Source: Solirubrobacterales bacterium (GTDB lineage Bacteria > Actinomycetota > Thermoleophilia > Solirubrobacterales > Solirubrobacteraceae). Taken from it: a stretch of DNA of 6,360 bases. This document shows, piece after piece, positions 1-5,426 of the stretch. Both the position numbers and the translations under genes were made by a program. The stretch's first letter is position 1. The number at the start of each line of letters is the position of its first letter. Below the pieces are notes generated by a model. The model did no database searches. It was not told where the DNA came from and saw nothing but the letters and a program-made list of their open reading frames with translations. The DNA lies in assembly GCA_025964075.1 (NCBI GenBank), contig JAOPZQ010000524.1:1-6360 (forward strand), given 5' to 3'.

Positions 1-236
1 AGGCCGACCGCGGCGAGCAGCGGCACGGCCACGAGCGCCAGCCACGCGAGGCCGTGCGCCGCACCCGACGCCGCGCGGATCGCGAAGATCACCCCGACGA
101 TCGAGGCCAGCGGGACGAGCGCCCACCACCGGCTGCGAAGGCGCTCGGGCAGCCGGATGGCGTCGCCGCGCGGCAACGCGACGGTCGCGGCCTGCGCCGC
201 CAGCAGGACGCCGTCGGAGGCCCAGAACGGGAGCAC
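1..236 (-). CDS. Unrecognised membrane protein, N-terminal part (runs off the left edge)
   Basis: I do not recognise this gene and assign no function. Reading the minus strand from a GTG at 236-234 gives an open frame of 78 codons that is still open at base 1, so the C-terminus lies outside the window. The product begins MLPFWASDGVLLAAQ. A mildly hydrophobic N-terminus is followed by a basic stretch (residues about 23-36, rich in Arg) and then two likely membrane helices (about 38-54 and 61-78), so an integral membrane protein is likely. GTG is chosen because the frame has no closer ATG and the composition (hydrophobic, codons ending in G or C) begins to look protein-like there. It lies 31 bases after the DUF202 gene on the same strand. 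A TAGCCT hexamer ending 7 bases before the GTG could give a leaderless transcript of its own. The ATG at 241 is in another frame and gives an Arg/Ser-rich shadow peptide. Confidence 0.55.
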   Translation of the reverse strand, partial: MLPFWASDGVLLAAQAATVALPRGDAIRLPERLRSRWWALVPLASIVGVIFAIRAASGAAHGLAWLALVAVPLLAAVG

Positions 237-243
237 CCCATCC

Positions 244-249
244 AGGCTA
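244..249 (-). promoter_or_regulatory. Possible -10 element (TAGCCT) before the partial membrane protein gene
   Basis: On the minus strand TAGCCT is followed by 7 bases and then the GTG at 236, so transcription would start at or next to the start codon. It resembles the TAGNAT hexamers before other genes in this window. I see no convincing -35. The match to TATAAT is weak (TA...T), and the gene could equally be read from the upstream operon promoter. Confidence 0.25.
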
Positions 250-267
250 CCCCGCGGAGGACCCGGT

Positions 268-624
268 TCAGTTGGCGATGACGAGGATGACGGTGCCCAC
301 TCCGAGCACGGCCGTCGCCCATACGAACGCGGCCATCGCGCCGGGAGCGGGCGTCGAGTAGCCGCCGGCCCGTACCGCCTCGTCGACCTCCCGCCGGCGC
401 CGACCGCCGTAGGCGACGAGGGCGATGCCGAGCAGGGAGTAGCCGACGCCGACGACCACGTACGGCCACCGGTGATGCGTGTTCGAGACCTCCGGGACCA
501 CCTTCCCCACCCCCAACGCGACGGCCATCGCGGCGAGCCCGGTGCGCAGCCACGCGAGCCAGGTCCGCTCGTTGGCGAGCCAGGTGCGGCGGGTCGCGTC
601 GGGCGCGAGGTCGTCCTCGGGCAC
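268..624 (-). CDS. DUF202 family small membrane protein (YidH-like)
   Basis: A 118-residue protein of the DUF202 family: small inner-membrane proteins of unknown function with three membrane helices. The family signature lies near the N-terminus, TWLANERTWLAWLRTGLA at residues 14-31, where related proteins have LANERTFLAWLRT. Helices are visible at about 22-44, 54-73 and 95-117, with a basic Arg cluster (75-79) between the second and third. The start is the GTG at 624-622, the only start codon between the argS stop and the conserved motif. It lies 5 bases after the argS TAG. A GGGG two bases before the GTG is too close to be a normal ribosome site, so translation may depend on ribosomes finishing argS. 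Family assignment is from sequence pattern; what the protein does in the cell is not known. Confidence 0.88.
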   Translation of the reverse strand: MPEDDLAPDATRRTWLANERTWLAWLRTGLAAMAVALGVGKVVPEVSNTHHRWPYVVVGVGYSLLGIALVAYGGRRRREVDEAVRAGGYSTPAPGAMAAFVWATAVLGVGTVILVIAN

Positions 625-629
625 GGCCC

Positions 630-2258
630 CTACATCGACTCCGGCGCCGCGACCCCGAGGAGGTCGAGCGCCCGAGCGATCGTGCGCTGCGTGGCGACCG
701 ACAGCGCGATGCGGAACGACTCGAGCTCCTCCGGCTCGGCCCCGACCACGCGGCAGTCGCGGTAGAACGCGGTGAAGTCCTGCGCCAGCTCGAGCGCGTA
801 CGCGGCGAGGCGGTGCGGCGTCCGGCGCGCCGCCGCCTCGGCCACCTCGTCCGGGAACGCGAGCAGCCGCTTGATCAGCGTGCGCTCGGTGGGATGGAGC
901 TCGACGCACGTCTCCGCCGCGAGCGCGCCCGCGACGCGCTCGTCCCCCGCCTTCGCGAGCATCGAGGCGATCCGCGCGTGCGCGTACTGGACGTAGTAGA
1001 CCGGGTTCTCGTTCGACTCCGAGCGCGCGAGGTCGAGGTCGAGGTCGATCGTCGTGTCGTTGGAGCGGGAGATGAGGAACCAGCGGGCGGCGTCGACGCC
1101 GATCTGATCGAGCAGTTCGTCGAGGGTGACGAAGTCGCCGCGTCGCTTGCTCATCGACGTGGTCTCTCCCGCCTCCACGATATGGACGAACTGGAGGATC
1201 GGGGTCTCGAGCAGGTCCGGGTCGTGCCCCAGGGCGGCGAGGACCGCGCGCAACCGAGCGATGTAGCCGTGATGGTCGGAGCCGAGCGGGTTGATCAGCC
1301 GCTCGAACCCGCGCGCGAGCTTGTCCGCGTGGTAGGCGATGTCCGCGGCGAGGTAGGTGAAGTTGCCCGTCGAGCGCTCGACGACGCGGTCCTTGTCGTC
1401 GCCGAACGTCGTCGTGCGCAGCCACAGCGCCCCGTCGGACCGGTACACGTGGCCCGCCTGCTCGAGCTGGGAGAGCGCCCGCTCGATGGCCGACGGGGAG
1501 CCCTCGTGCAGGCGGCGCTCCGAGAACCACGAGTCGAAGTGCACGCCGAAGCGCTCGAGCGCCGCCTCGATGCGCGCGAGCAGACGCTCGACGCCCGCCG
1601 CCGCGAGGTCCTCCGGAGAGCGCTCCGCGGCGTCGGGGATCTCGGCCGCGAGGTCGCGGACGTACTCCCCCTGGTAGCCGTCCGGGGGCATCTCCTCACC
1701 GCGGGCGCGCGCGCGGATCGAACGCCCGAGGTTGAGGATCTGCGTGCCGGCGTCGTTGAAGTAGTACTCGCGCTTCACCTCGTGGCCATGGAAGGCGAGG
1801 ATGCGGCACAGCGCGTCGCCGTACGCGGCATGACGTCCGCTGGCGGCGGTCAGCGGCCCGGTCGGGTTCGCGCTCACGAACTCGACGAGCATCCGTTCCG
1901 GCCTGCTGGCGCCGCCCGCGCCGTAGCCCTCCCCGGCGGCGAGCACCTCGGCCACCGCCGCGCGGTACCAGTCGTCGGTCAGGAAGAGGTTGAGGAAGCC
2001 GGGCCCGGCGACCTCGTAGTGCTCGAGCGCGCCGCCGAGTCGCTCGGTCAGCGTTCCCCCCAGGCGCTCGGCGATCGCCCGCGGCTGGTCGCGGAGCACC
2101 GGCGCCAGCAGCATCGCGGCGTTCGTCGAGTAGTCGCCGAAGCCCTCCTTCTTCGGCCGCTCGAGCGACGGCGCCGCGCCGTGCCCGCCTTCGTTGTCCG
2201 CGCGGACATCGGCGGAGGCCGCCTCGACGGCGGCCCTGAGGTCGGCCAGCGAGCTCAT
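630..2258 (-). CDS. argS: Arginyl-tRNA synthetase (class Ia) with an altered HIGH motif
   Basis: Arginine-tRNA ligase, 542 residues: charges tRNA-Arg with arginine using ATP, in the cytoplasm. The N-terminal additional domain (about 1-90, with EGFGDYSTNAA) is followed by the Rossmann catalytic core (about 120-385: VEFVSANPTGPL at 125-136, REYYFNDAG at 163-171, GSDHHGY at 326-332). The C-terminal DALR anticodon-binding helices follow (about 420-542, from PVYYVQYAHARI to the usual LLGVxAPExM ending). Length and both ends fit the family. The oddity is at residues 137-140: Thr-Ala-Ala-Ser stands where nearly all class I synthetases have HxGH. The alignment has no gap, so this is substitution and not a frameshift. 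The KMSKS site is kept only in part (SMSKR, 368-372). The ATG at 2258 overlaps the upstream stop as TGATG, indicating translational coupling. No other gene in the window could replace it, and whether the genome has a second argS is unknown. Confidence 0.95.
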   Translation of the reverse strand: MSSLADLRAAVEAASADVRADNEGGHGAAPSLERPKKEGFGDYSTNAAMLLAPVLRDQPRAIAERLGGTLTERLGGALEHYEVAGPGFLNLFLTDDWYRAAVAEVLAAGEGYGAGGASRPERMLVEFVSANPTGPLTAASGRHAAYGDALCRILAFHGHEVKREYYFNDAGTQILNLGRSIRARARGEEMPPDGYQGEYVRDLAAEIPDAAERSPEDLAAAGVERLLARIEAALERFGVHFDSWFSERRLHEGSPSAIERALSQLEQAGHVYRSDGALWLRTTTFGDDKDRVVERSTGNFTYLAADIAYHADKLARGFERLINPLGSDHHGYIARLRAVLAALGHDPDLLETPILQFVHIVEAGETTSMSKRRGDFVTLDELLDQIGVDAARWFLISRSNDTTIDLDLDLARSESNENPVYYVQYAHARIASMLAKAGDERVAGALAAETCVELHPTERTLIKRLLAFPDEVAEAAARRTPHRLAAYALELAQDFTAFYRDCRVVGAEPEELESFRIALSVATQRTIARALDLLGVAAPESM

Positions 2259-3262
2259 CACGCGCCGACCCCGGCGGGCTGGAAGAGGTGCTCGAGCCGC
2301 TCGAGCGTGCGCGGGGTCCCCAGGGCCACCAGCCGCTCGCCCGCACGGAGCACCGCGTCGGCCGGCGGCGAGGGCTCGAGGCGGCCGTCGGACTTGCGGA
2401 TCCCGACGACCAGCGCGCCCCCGCGGATGTCGCCGACCGTCTTCCCCACGCCCTGGCAGCCTTCCGTTATCTCGATCTCCTCCAGGCGGTACTCCGTCGA
2501 GACGTCGACAGCGTTGCCGACCTGCGGATGCAGCGCGAGCCGGGCCATCTCCGACCCGCTCGACTTGTACGGCGAGATCACGCGGTCGGCGCCGGCGCGC
2601 TTGAGCTTCTTCTCCGAGTCCTCCACGGACGCCCGCGCGATCACGAGGATGTCCGGCCGTATCTCCTTCGCGGTCAGCGTGATGAAGATGTTCTCGGCGT
2701 CCGAGTCGACGCACGCGATGACCGCCTGCGCCCGGTCGATCCCGGCCTGCAGCAGGATCTCGTCGTCCGCGGGCTGGCCCTCGAGGAAGCGGACGCCGAC
2801 GCCCGCCGCCAGCTCCCGGTTCTCGGGGTTGTCGTCGATGACGACGTAGCGCGCGTTGGCCGCGCGGAGGTCGCGCGCGACCTGGCGGCCGACGCGGCCG
2901 AAGCCGCAGATGATGTGGTGGTCGGTCAGGGCGTCGATCATCTTCTGAGCACGGCGGTGTTCGAGCAGGTCGCCGAGATGGCCGGCGACGAAGAACTCCG
3001 TGACCGTCACCAGGCCGTAGAAGAGCGTACCGACGCCGAGCACCTCGATCACGATCTTGAGCACCTGCCCGCCGGTGCTGCTGGGATTGGGGATCGAGCC
3101 GGTGGTCACCGCCGTGTCGAGCGTCCACTCGAGCCCGTAGCCCACGGAGACGCCCTCGACGAGGACGAACCCGATCGTCCCGGCGACGAGGAGGCCGGCG
3201 ACGAGCAGCCCCAGCACCGAGAGCCGGCGCAGGAACGGAGCGAGCTCCTCGCGGGCGCGCAC
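2258..3262 (-). CDS. Two-helix channel subunit with RCK/TrkA domains; unusual pore filter
   Basis: A 334-residue RCK-type channel protein. It has a helix at about 14-36, a pore helix and loop at about 45-65, a second helix at about 68-92, an RCK_N Rossmann domain (about 114-230) and a TrkA_C domain (about 262-328). The nucleotide-binding signature is GFGRVG at 120-125, with Asp143/Asp144 ending the second strand (VVIDDN), as in domains that bind NAD(H) or ATP. Architecture follows MthK/Kch-like K+ channels, which usually work as tetramers gated by cytoplasmic ligand. The pore differs: after the pore helix the sequence is TTGSIPNPSSTGG (53-65), where K+ channels have TVGYGD, so potassium selectivity cannot be assumed. 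The start used is the GTG at 3262, one base after the rlmH TGA. A TTG at 3289 inside rlmH would add 9 residues. The stop overlaps the argS ATG. Confidence 0.86.
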   Translation of the reverse strand: MRAREELAPFLRRLSVLGLLVAGLLVAGTIGFVLVEGVSVGYGLEWTLDTAVTTGSIPNPSSTGGQVLKIVIEVLGVGTLFYGLVTVTEFFVAGHLGDLLEHRRAQKMIDALTDHHIICGFGRVGRQVARDLRAANARYVVIDDNPENRELAAGVGVRFLEGQPADDEILLQAGIDRAQAVIACVDSDAENIFITLTAKEIRPDILVIARASVEDSEKKLKRAGADRVISPYKSSGSEMARLALHPQVGNAVDVSTEYRLEEIEITEGCQGVGKTVGDIRGGALVVGIRKSDGRLEPSPPADAVLRAGERLVALGTPRTLERLEHLFQPAGVGA

Positions 3263-3263
3263 G

Positions 3264-3671
3264 TCAGTAGTGGTAGGGCTCGCCGGCAAGGATCTTGTGC
3301 CCGCGGTAGAGCTGCTCGAGCAGGACTACGCGGGCGAGCTGGTGGGGCAGCGTCAGCGCTCCGAGCGAGTAGCGGTGGTCGACGCCGTCGAGGTCGAGGC
3401 CCATCGGGCCGCCGACGACGAAGCACAGATCGCGCCCGCTCATCCGCCGGTCCTCGAGGAACCGCGCGAACGCGACCGAGTCGAGCTGATGGCCGCCGCG
3501 GTCGAGCAGCGAGACGAAGGCTCGATCCGGCAGCCGCCGGGCGACGTGCTCGTTCTCGCGGACCTCGATCAGCTCGAGGCGGGCGTGGCCGGCGATCAGC
3601 TTGCGGTAGTGCTCGACGTCGTCCGAGAACGGCGGGCGCAGGCGACCGACCGCGACGACGCTGATGCGCAT
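3264..3671 (-). CDS. rlmH: 23S rRNA (pseudouridine1915-N3)-methyltransferase RlmH
   Basis: SPOUT-family methyltransferase of 135 residues, close to the usual length of about 155 but at the short end. RlmH acts as a homodimer on assembled 70S ribosomes and methylates the pseudouridine at 1915 in helix 69 of 23S rRNA with S-adenosylmethionine. The start MRISVVAVGRLRP matches the family's opening strand. The knot region that binds the cofactor shows FVVGGPMGLD (84-93) and then SLGALTLPHQLARVVLLEQLYR (102-123). The C-terminus ends GEPYHY, where relatives end PYHK or PYHRE. The ATG at 3671 is favoured because it gives exactly the conserved N-terminus and follows a -10-like TAGTAT by only 7 bases. 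It is the first gene of the minus-strand row and diverges from the DUF3467 gene. Confidence 0.96.
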   Translation of the reverse strand: MRISVVAVGRLRPPFSDDVEHYRKLIAGHARLELIEVRENEHVARRLPDRAFVSLLDRGGHQLDSVAFARFLEDRRMSGRDLCFVVGGPMGLDLDGVDHRYSLGALTLPHQLARVVLLEQLYRGHKILAGEPYHY

Positions 3672-3692
3672 GGATGCGATACTAGATCGCAG
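3672..3692. promoter_or_regulatory. Compact divergent promoter between rlmH and the DUF3467 gene
   Basis: The whole gap between the two start codons is 21 bases. On the plus strand GATACT (3678-3683) ends 9 bases before the DUF3467 ATG. On the minus strand TAGTAT (3684-3679) ends 7 bases before the rlmH ATG. Each hexamer matches TATAAT at four of six positions and they overlap by five bases. Neither start has room for a Shine-Dalgarno, so both transcripts would be leaderless or almost so. I see no good -35 on either strand; any -35 would lie inside the opposite gene. This is inferred from sequence only. Confidence 0.5.
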
Positions 3693-3992
3693 ATGGAGGA
3701 CGAGAGCGGCCCCGAGCGCCACTACAACATCCACTTCTCCCCGGAGATGATGGCGGGCGTCTACGCCAACTTCGCGAACGTCTCCTCCTCCGACTACGAG
3801 TTCACGATCACCTTCGCGCGTGTCGACCACGAGGTCGACGACGAAGAGGTGCCCGGTGTGGTGGTCACGCGCGTGACCTGCTCGCCCCGGTTCCTCCGCG
3901 AGCTGATCGACGCGCTCGAGGACTCCTACTCCAAGTGGCGCACGCGCGAGGGCATCAAGAACCTGCCCGAGCTCGGCGAAGAGCAGGGCTGA
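3693..3992 (+). CDS. DUF3467 family protein
   Basis: A 99-residue soluble acidic protein that matches the DUF3467 pattern. It opens with a strand and turn, HYNIHFSPEMMAGVYANFANV at about 10-30, followed by SSSDYEFTITFARVD (31-45). A middle strand VVVTRVTCSP (56-65) and a helix FLRELIDALEDSYSKW (67-82) follow. Family members share YxNxxxVxxxxxEFxLxFxR and a C-terminal helix starting SPxxxKxLxxAL. No molecular function is established. The protein lacks membrane segments and signal sequence, so it should be cytoplasmic. The ATG at 3693 is preferred over the ATGs at 3670 and 3674, which are in other frames, and gives the natural family N-terminus. There is no ribosome site before it. It shares a 21-base promoter gap with rlmH and is followed by a stem-loop. 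Confidence 0.85.
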   Translation: MEDESGPERHYNIHFSPEMMAGVYANFANVSSSDYEFTITFARVDHEVDDEEVPGVVVTRVTCSPRFLRELIDALEDSYSKWRTREGIKNLPELGEEQG

Positions 3993-3994
3993 CG

Positions 3995-4014
3995 CGGGGT
4001 TCCGCCGAATCCCG
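3995..4014 (+). terminator. Stem-loop after the DUF3467 stop codon (weak terminator candidate)
   Basis: Three bases after the TGA, CGGGGTT (3995-4001) can pair with AATCCCG (4008-4014) around a 6-base loop, giving seven pairs including one G-U. No T-run follows, so this is not a classic intrinsic terminator. It may cause partial termination or protect the 3' end before the downstream promoter. In DNA this GC-rich, stems of this size also arise by chance. Confidence 0.3.
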
Positions 4015-4017
4015 GGC

Positions 4018-4048
4018 TTGACGCGCGTCCGGTGAAGGGAAGTAGGAT
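4018..4048 (+). promoter_or_regulatory. Sigma-70-like promoter for the metallophosphoesterase gene
   Basis: TTGACG (4018-4023) matches the -35 consensus at five of six positions. TAGGAT (4043-4048) matches TATAAT at four. The 19-base spacer is a little long. Transcription would start near 4055, giving a leader of about 20 bases that contains the ribosome site at 4061-4069. It is the best-formed promoter in the window and separates this gene from DUF3467. Confidence 0.55.
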
Positions 4049-4060
4049 CGCGCCGACGCC

Positions 4061-4069
4061 GGGAGAGGG
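4061..4069 (+). promoter_or_regulatory. Shine-Dalgarno sequence that fixes the metallophosphoesterase start
   Basis: GGGAGAGGG ends 5 bases before the ATG at 4075 and contains GGAG and GAGG cores. It supports that ATG as the start. It stands out because the other starts here have no clear ribosome site. Confidence 0.7.
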
Positions 4070-4074
4070 TCGCC

Positions 4075-4809
4075 ATGCGCCTTGCTGTCATCTCCGATAT
4101 CCATGGGAATCGCCAGGCGCTGGAAGCGGTGCTGAACGACGTCACGGCCCAGGAGGTCGGCGAGATCTGGTGTCTGGGGGACATCGTCGGCTACGGCGCC
4201 TCCCCCGACGAGTGCTGTGACCTCACGCGCGAGGCCGCGCACCGGATCTGCCTCGTCGGAAATCACGACATGGCGGTCCGCGGCGACCTGCCGCTCGACG
4301 AGTTCTCCCGCGGCGCCGAGCTCGCCGCCCGCTGGACCCAGGAGCACCTGCGCGAGGACAACCTGTCCTATCTGCAGGCGCTCGAGCCGCTCGAGCTCGG
4401 CGAGGACGTCGGCCTCTATCACGCCAGTCCCCGCGATGCCGTGTGGGAGTACGTGCTCTCGCCGCTCCAGGCCGAGCTCTGCCTGGACGTCCAGAAGCAC
4501 CGCGTCTGCCTCGTCGGGCACTCGCACGTGGCGCTGTCCTTCTCGCGCCAGAACGGCGAGGCCGCCAGCGGCCAGACCCGGCCGGAGGGCAGCGAGATCG
4601 ACATCACGACCGGCGAGTGGATCCTCAACCCCGGCAGCGTCGGCCAGCCCCGTGACGGCGACCCCCGCGCGGCCTGGCTCCTCCTCGACACCGACCGCTG
4701 GACCGCCACGTTCAAGCGCACCGAGTACGACATCGCCGGCGCCGCGGCGGCGATCCGCGCCGCGCACCTGCCGGATTCGCTGGCGGAGCGCCTCGGGTAC
4801 GGCCAATGA
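4075..4809 (+). CDS. Calcineurin-like metallophosphoesterase (YfcE/MJ0936 type)
   Basis: A 244-residue binuclear-metal phosphoesterase, probably cytoplasmic, with every catalytic motif of the Metallophos_2 group in order. These are DIHGN (8-12), GDIVGYG (35-41), GNHD (62-65), a metal-ligand His in LYHASP (116) and GHSH (148-151), followed by NPGSVGQPRDGDPRAAW near 209-225. The Asp, His and Asn residues that bind two divalent metals are all present, so the enzyme should be active. Relatives hydrolyse phosphodiesters or, in some cases, dinucleoside polyphosphates; the substrate cannot be told from sequence. No signal peptide or membrane helix is seen. It has its own promoter and a strong ribosome site. 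The kinase two genes downstream is separated by another promoter-like element, so I do not infer that the two act together. Confidence 0.92.
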   Translation: MRLAVISDIHGNRQALEAVLNDVTAQEVGEIWCLGDIVGYGASPDECCDLTREAAHRICLVGNHDMAVRGDLPLDEFSRGAELAARWTQEHLREDNLSYLQALEPLELGEDVGLYHASPRDAVWEYVLSPLQAELCLDVQKHRVCLVGHSHVALSFSRQNGEAASGQTRPEGSEIDITTGEWILNPGSVGQPRDGDPRAAWLLLDTDRWTATFKRTEYDIAGAAAAIRAAHLPDSLAERLGYGQ

Positions 4810-4879
4810 CCCTCGAGGAAGCCGTCCGCTCGTGATCCGGCCTTGCCCCTACGGACCGCCCTCGAGTCGTCCGGCTGGC

Positions 4880-4885
4880 TAGCAT
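4880..4885 (+). promoter_or_regulatory. -10-like element (TAGCAT) before the lipoprotein gene
   Basis: TAGCAT matches TATAAT at four of six positions and ends 13 bases before the ATG at 4899. The leader would be only about 6-8 bases. No -35 is evident at the right distance. The 89-base gap (4810-4898) otherwise shows nothing recognisable and no clear terminator for the phosphoesterase gene. Confidence 0.4.
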
Positions 4886-4898
4886 CGGGGGCGTCCTC

Positions 4899-5417
4899 AT
4901 GCGTCACCCTCTTCGCATGCTCGGCGCGTTGCTGCTCGGCGGCGCGGCGGCCCTCCTCGTCTCCTGCGGGAGCTCCAACGGCCTCCTGTCCTCGAGCGAC
5001 GGCAGCAAGCTCAGCAGCGACGTGGACGGCGTCTCGTCCGCCGTGGCGGCGCAGAACTGCGGCGCGGCGGGGCAGCGCGCGTCGCAGCTCCGCGACGACG
5101 TCGCGGCGCTGCCGAACACGGTGGACAACAAGCTGTTGCAGGCGCTGAGCGACGGGGCGAAGACGGTCAGCTCCCAGGCGTCGCGGGCGTGCAGCAACCC
5201 CTCCACCACCCAGCAGACGCTGCAGACCCAGACCCAGACGACGACCACGACGCCCCCGCCCACGACGCCGACGAAGACGACGCCGCCCCCGACCACTCCG
5301 ACTAACCCGCCGCCAACAGAAACCGCGCCCACCGGGACGGGTACCTCTCCCAACGGGGGCGCCGGCCCAGCCAACGGAGCCGCCGGCGGCGGCGGCGGCG
5401 CCCAGGGAAGCGGTTGA
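4899..5417 (+). CDS. Secreted Thr/Pro-rich lipoprotein of unknown function
   Basis: A 172-residue predicted lipoprotein. The signal peptide has a basic start (MRHPLRM), a hydrophobic core (8-20) and a lipobox LVSC (20-23), so Cys23 should be lipidated and the mature protein anchored outside the cytoplasmic membrane. Residues about 37-98 form a small, probably helical domain with two cysteines, Cys54 and Cys98, which could form a disulfide. It contains ALPNTVDNKLLQALSDGAK at 70-88. Residues 101-149 are dominated by Thr and Pro with two 10-residue repeats, like a wall-spanning stalk. The tail (150-172) is Gly/Ala-rich and includes five consecutive Gly codons (GGC run about 5385-5399). I do not know a named family. 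The kinase gene begins 9 bases after the stop, so the two are probably co-expressed. A role as an external partner of that kinase is inference only. Confidence 0.85.
   Translation: MRHPLRMLGALLLGGAAALLVSCGSSNGLLSSSDGSKLSSDVDGVSSAVAAQNCGAAGQRASQLRDDVAALPNTVDNKLLQALSDGAKTVSSQASRACSNPSTTQQTLQTQTQTTTTTPPPTTPTKTTPPPTTPTNPPPTETAPTGTGTSPNGGAGPANGAAGGGGGAQGSG
5247..5306 (+). repeat. Two-copy 30-base in-frame repeat in the lipoprotein stalk
   Basis: Two adjacent 30-base units encode TTPPPTTPTK and TTPPPTTPTN (residues 117-126 and 127-136). The DNA copies differ at many third positions while the peptide is kept, so the repeat is old or is held by selection on the peptide. The same composition continues less regularly to about 5345. 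Confidence 0.7.
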
Positions 5418-5426
5418 TCTAACTCG

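Noticed and set aside
813..2849. A 678-codon plus-strand frame opposite argS and the channel gene
   Set aside because: It is an antisense shadow caused by GC-rich third positions: mostly Arg, Val, Glu and Ala with no domain pattern, while argS on the other strand is unmistakable.
630..3128. An 832-codon open frame that extends argS upstream through the channel gene
   Set aside because: Only the last 542 codons look like ArgS. The extension is Arg/Pro-rich and overlaps the well-formed channel gene in another frame. The ATG at 2258 gives the normal ArgS N-terminus.
3134..3148. VSVGYG in the channel protein (residues 38-43), which looks like a K+ filter
   Set aside because: It lies before the pore helix, in the turret. 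The filter position follows WTLDTAV, where the sequence is TTGSIPNP. It appears to be a chance look-alike.
2288..3664. A 458-codon plus-strand frame opposite the channel and rlmH
   Set aside because: Same reason: low-complexity Arg/Ala/Glu sequence antisense to two recognised genes.
4810..4898. Possible terminator in the gap after the phosphoesterase gene
   Set aside because: GTCCG and CGGAC could pair over a loop of about 24 bases, and CCTCGAGG is a short palindrome, but there is no strong stem and no T-run.
720..4990. Many CTCGAG palindromes, far more than base composition predicts
   Set aside because: They are nearly all Leu-Glu codon pairs (CTC GAG) inside genes, on both strands because the hexamer is its own complement. 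Favoured codons explain them without a binding site or repeat family.
5415..5426. Lipoprotein and kinase are in the same reading frame, separated by a single TGA
   Set aside because: One in three neighbouring genes share a frame. Readthrough would put the kinase domain outside the membrane, and the kinase has its own proper ATG and N-terminus.
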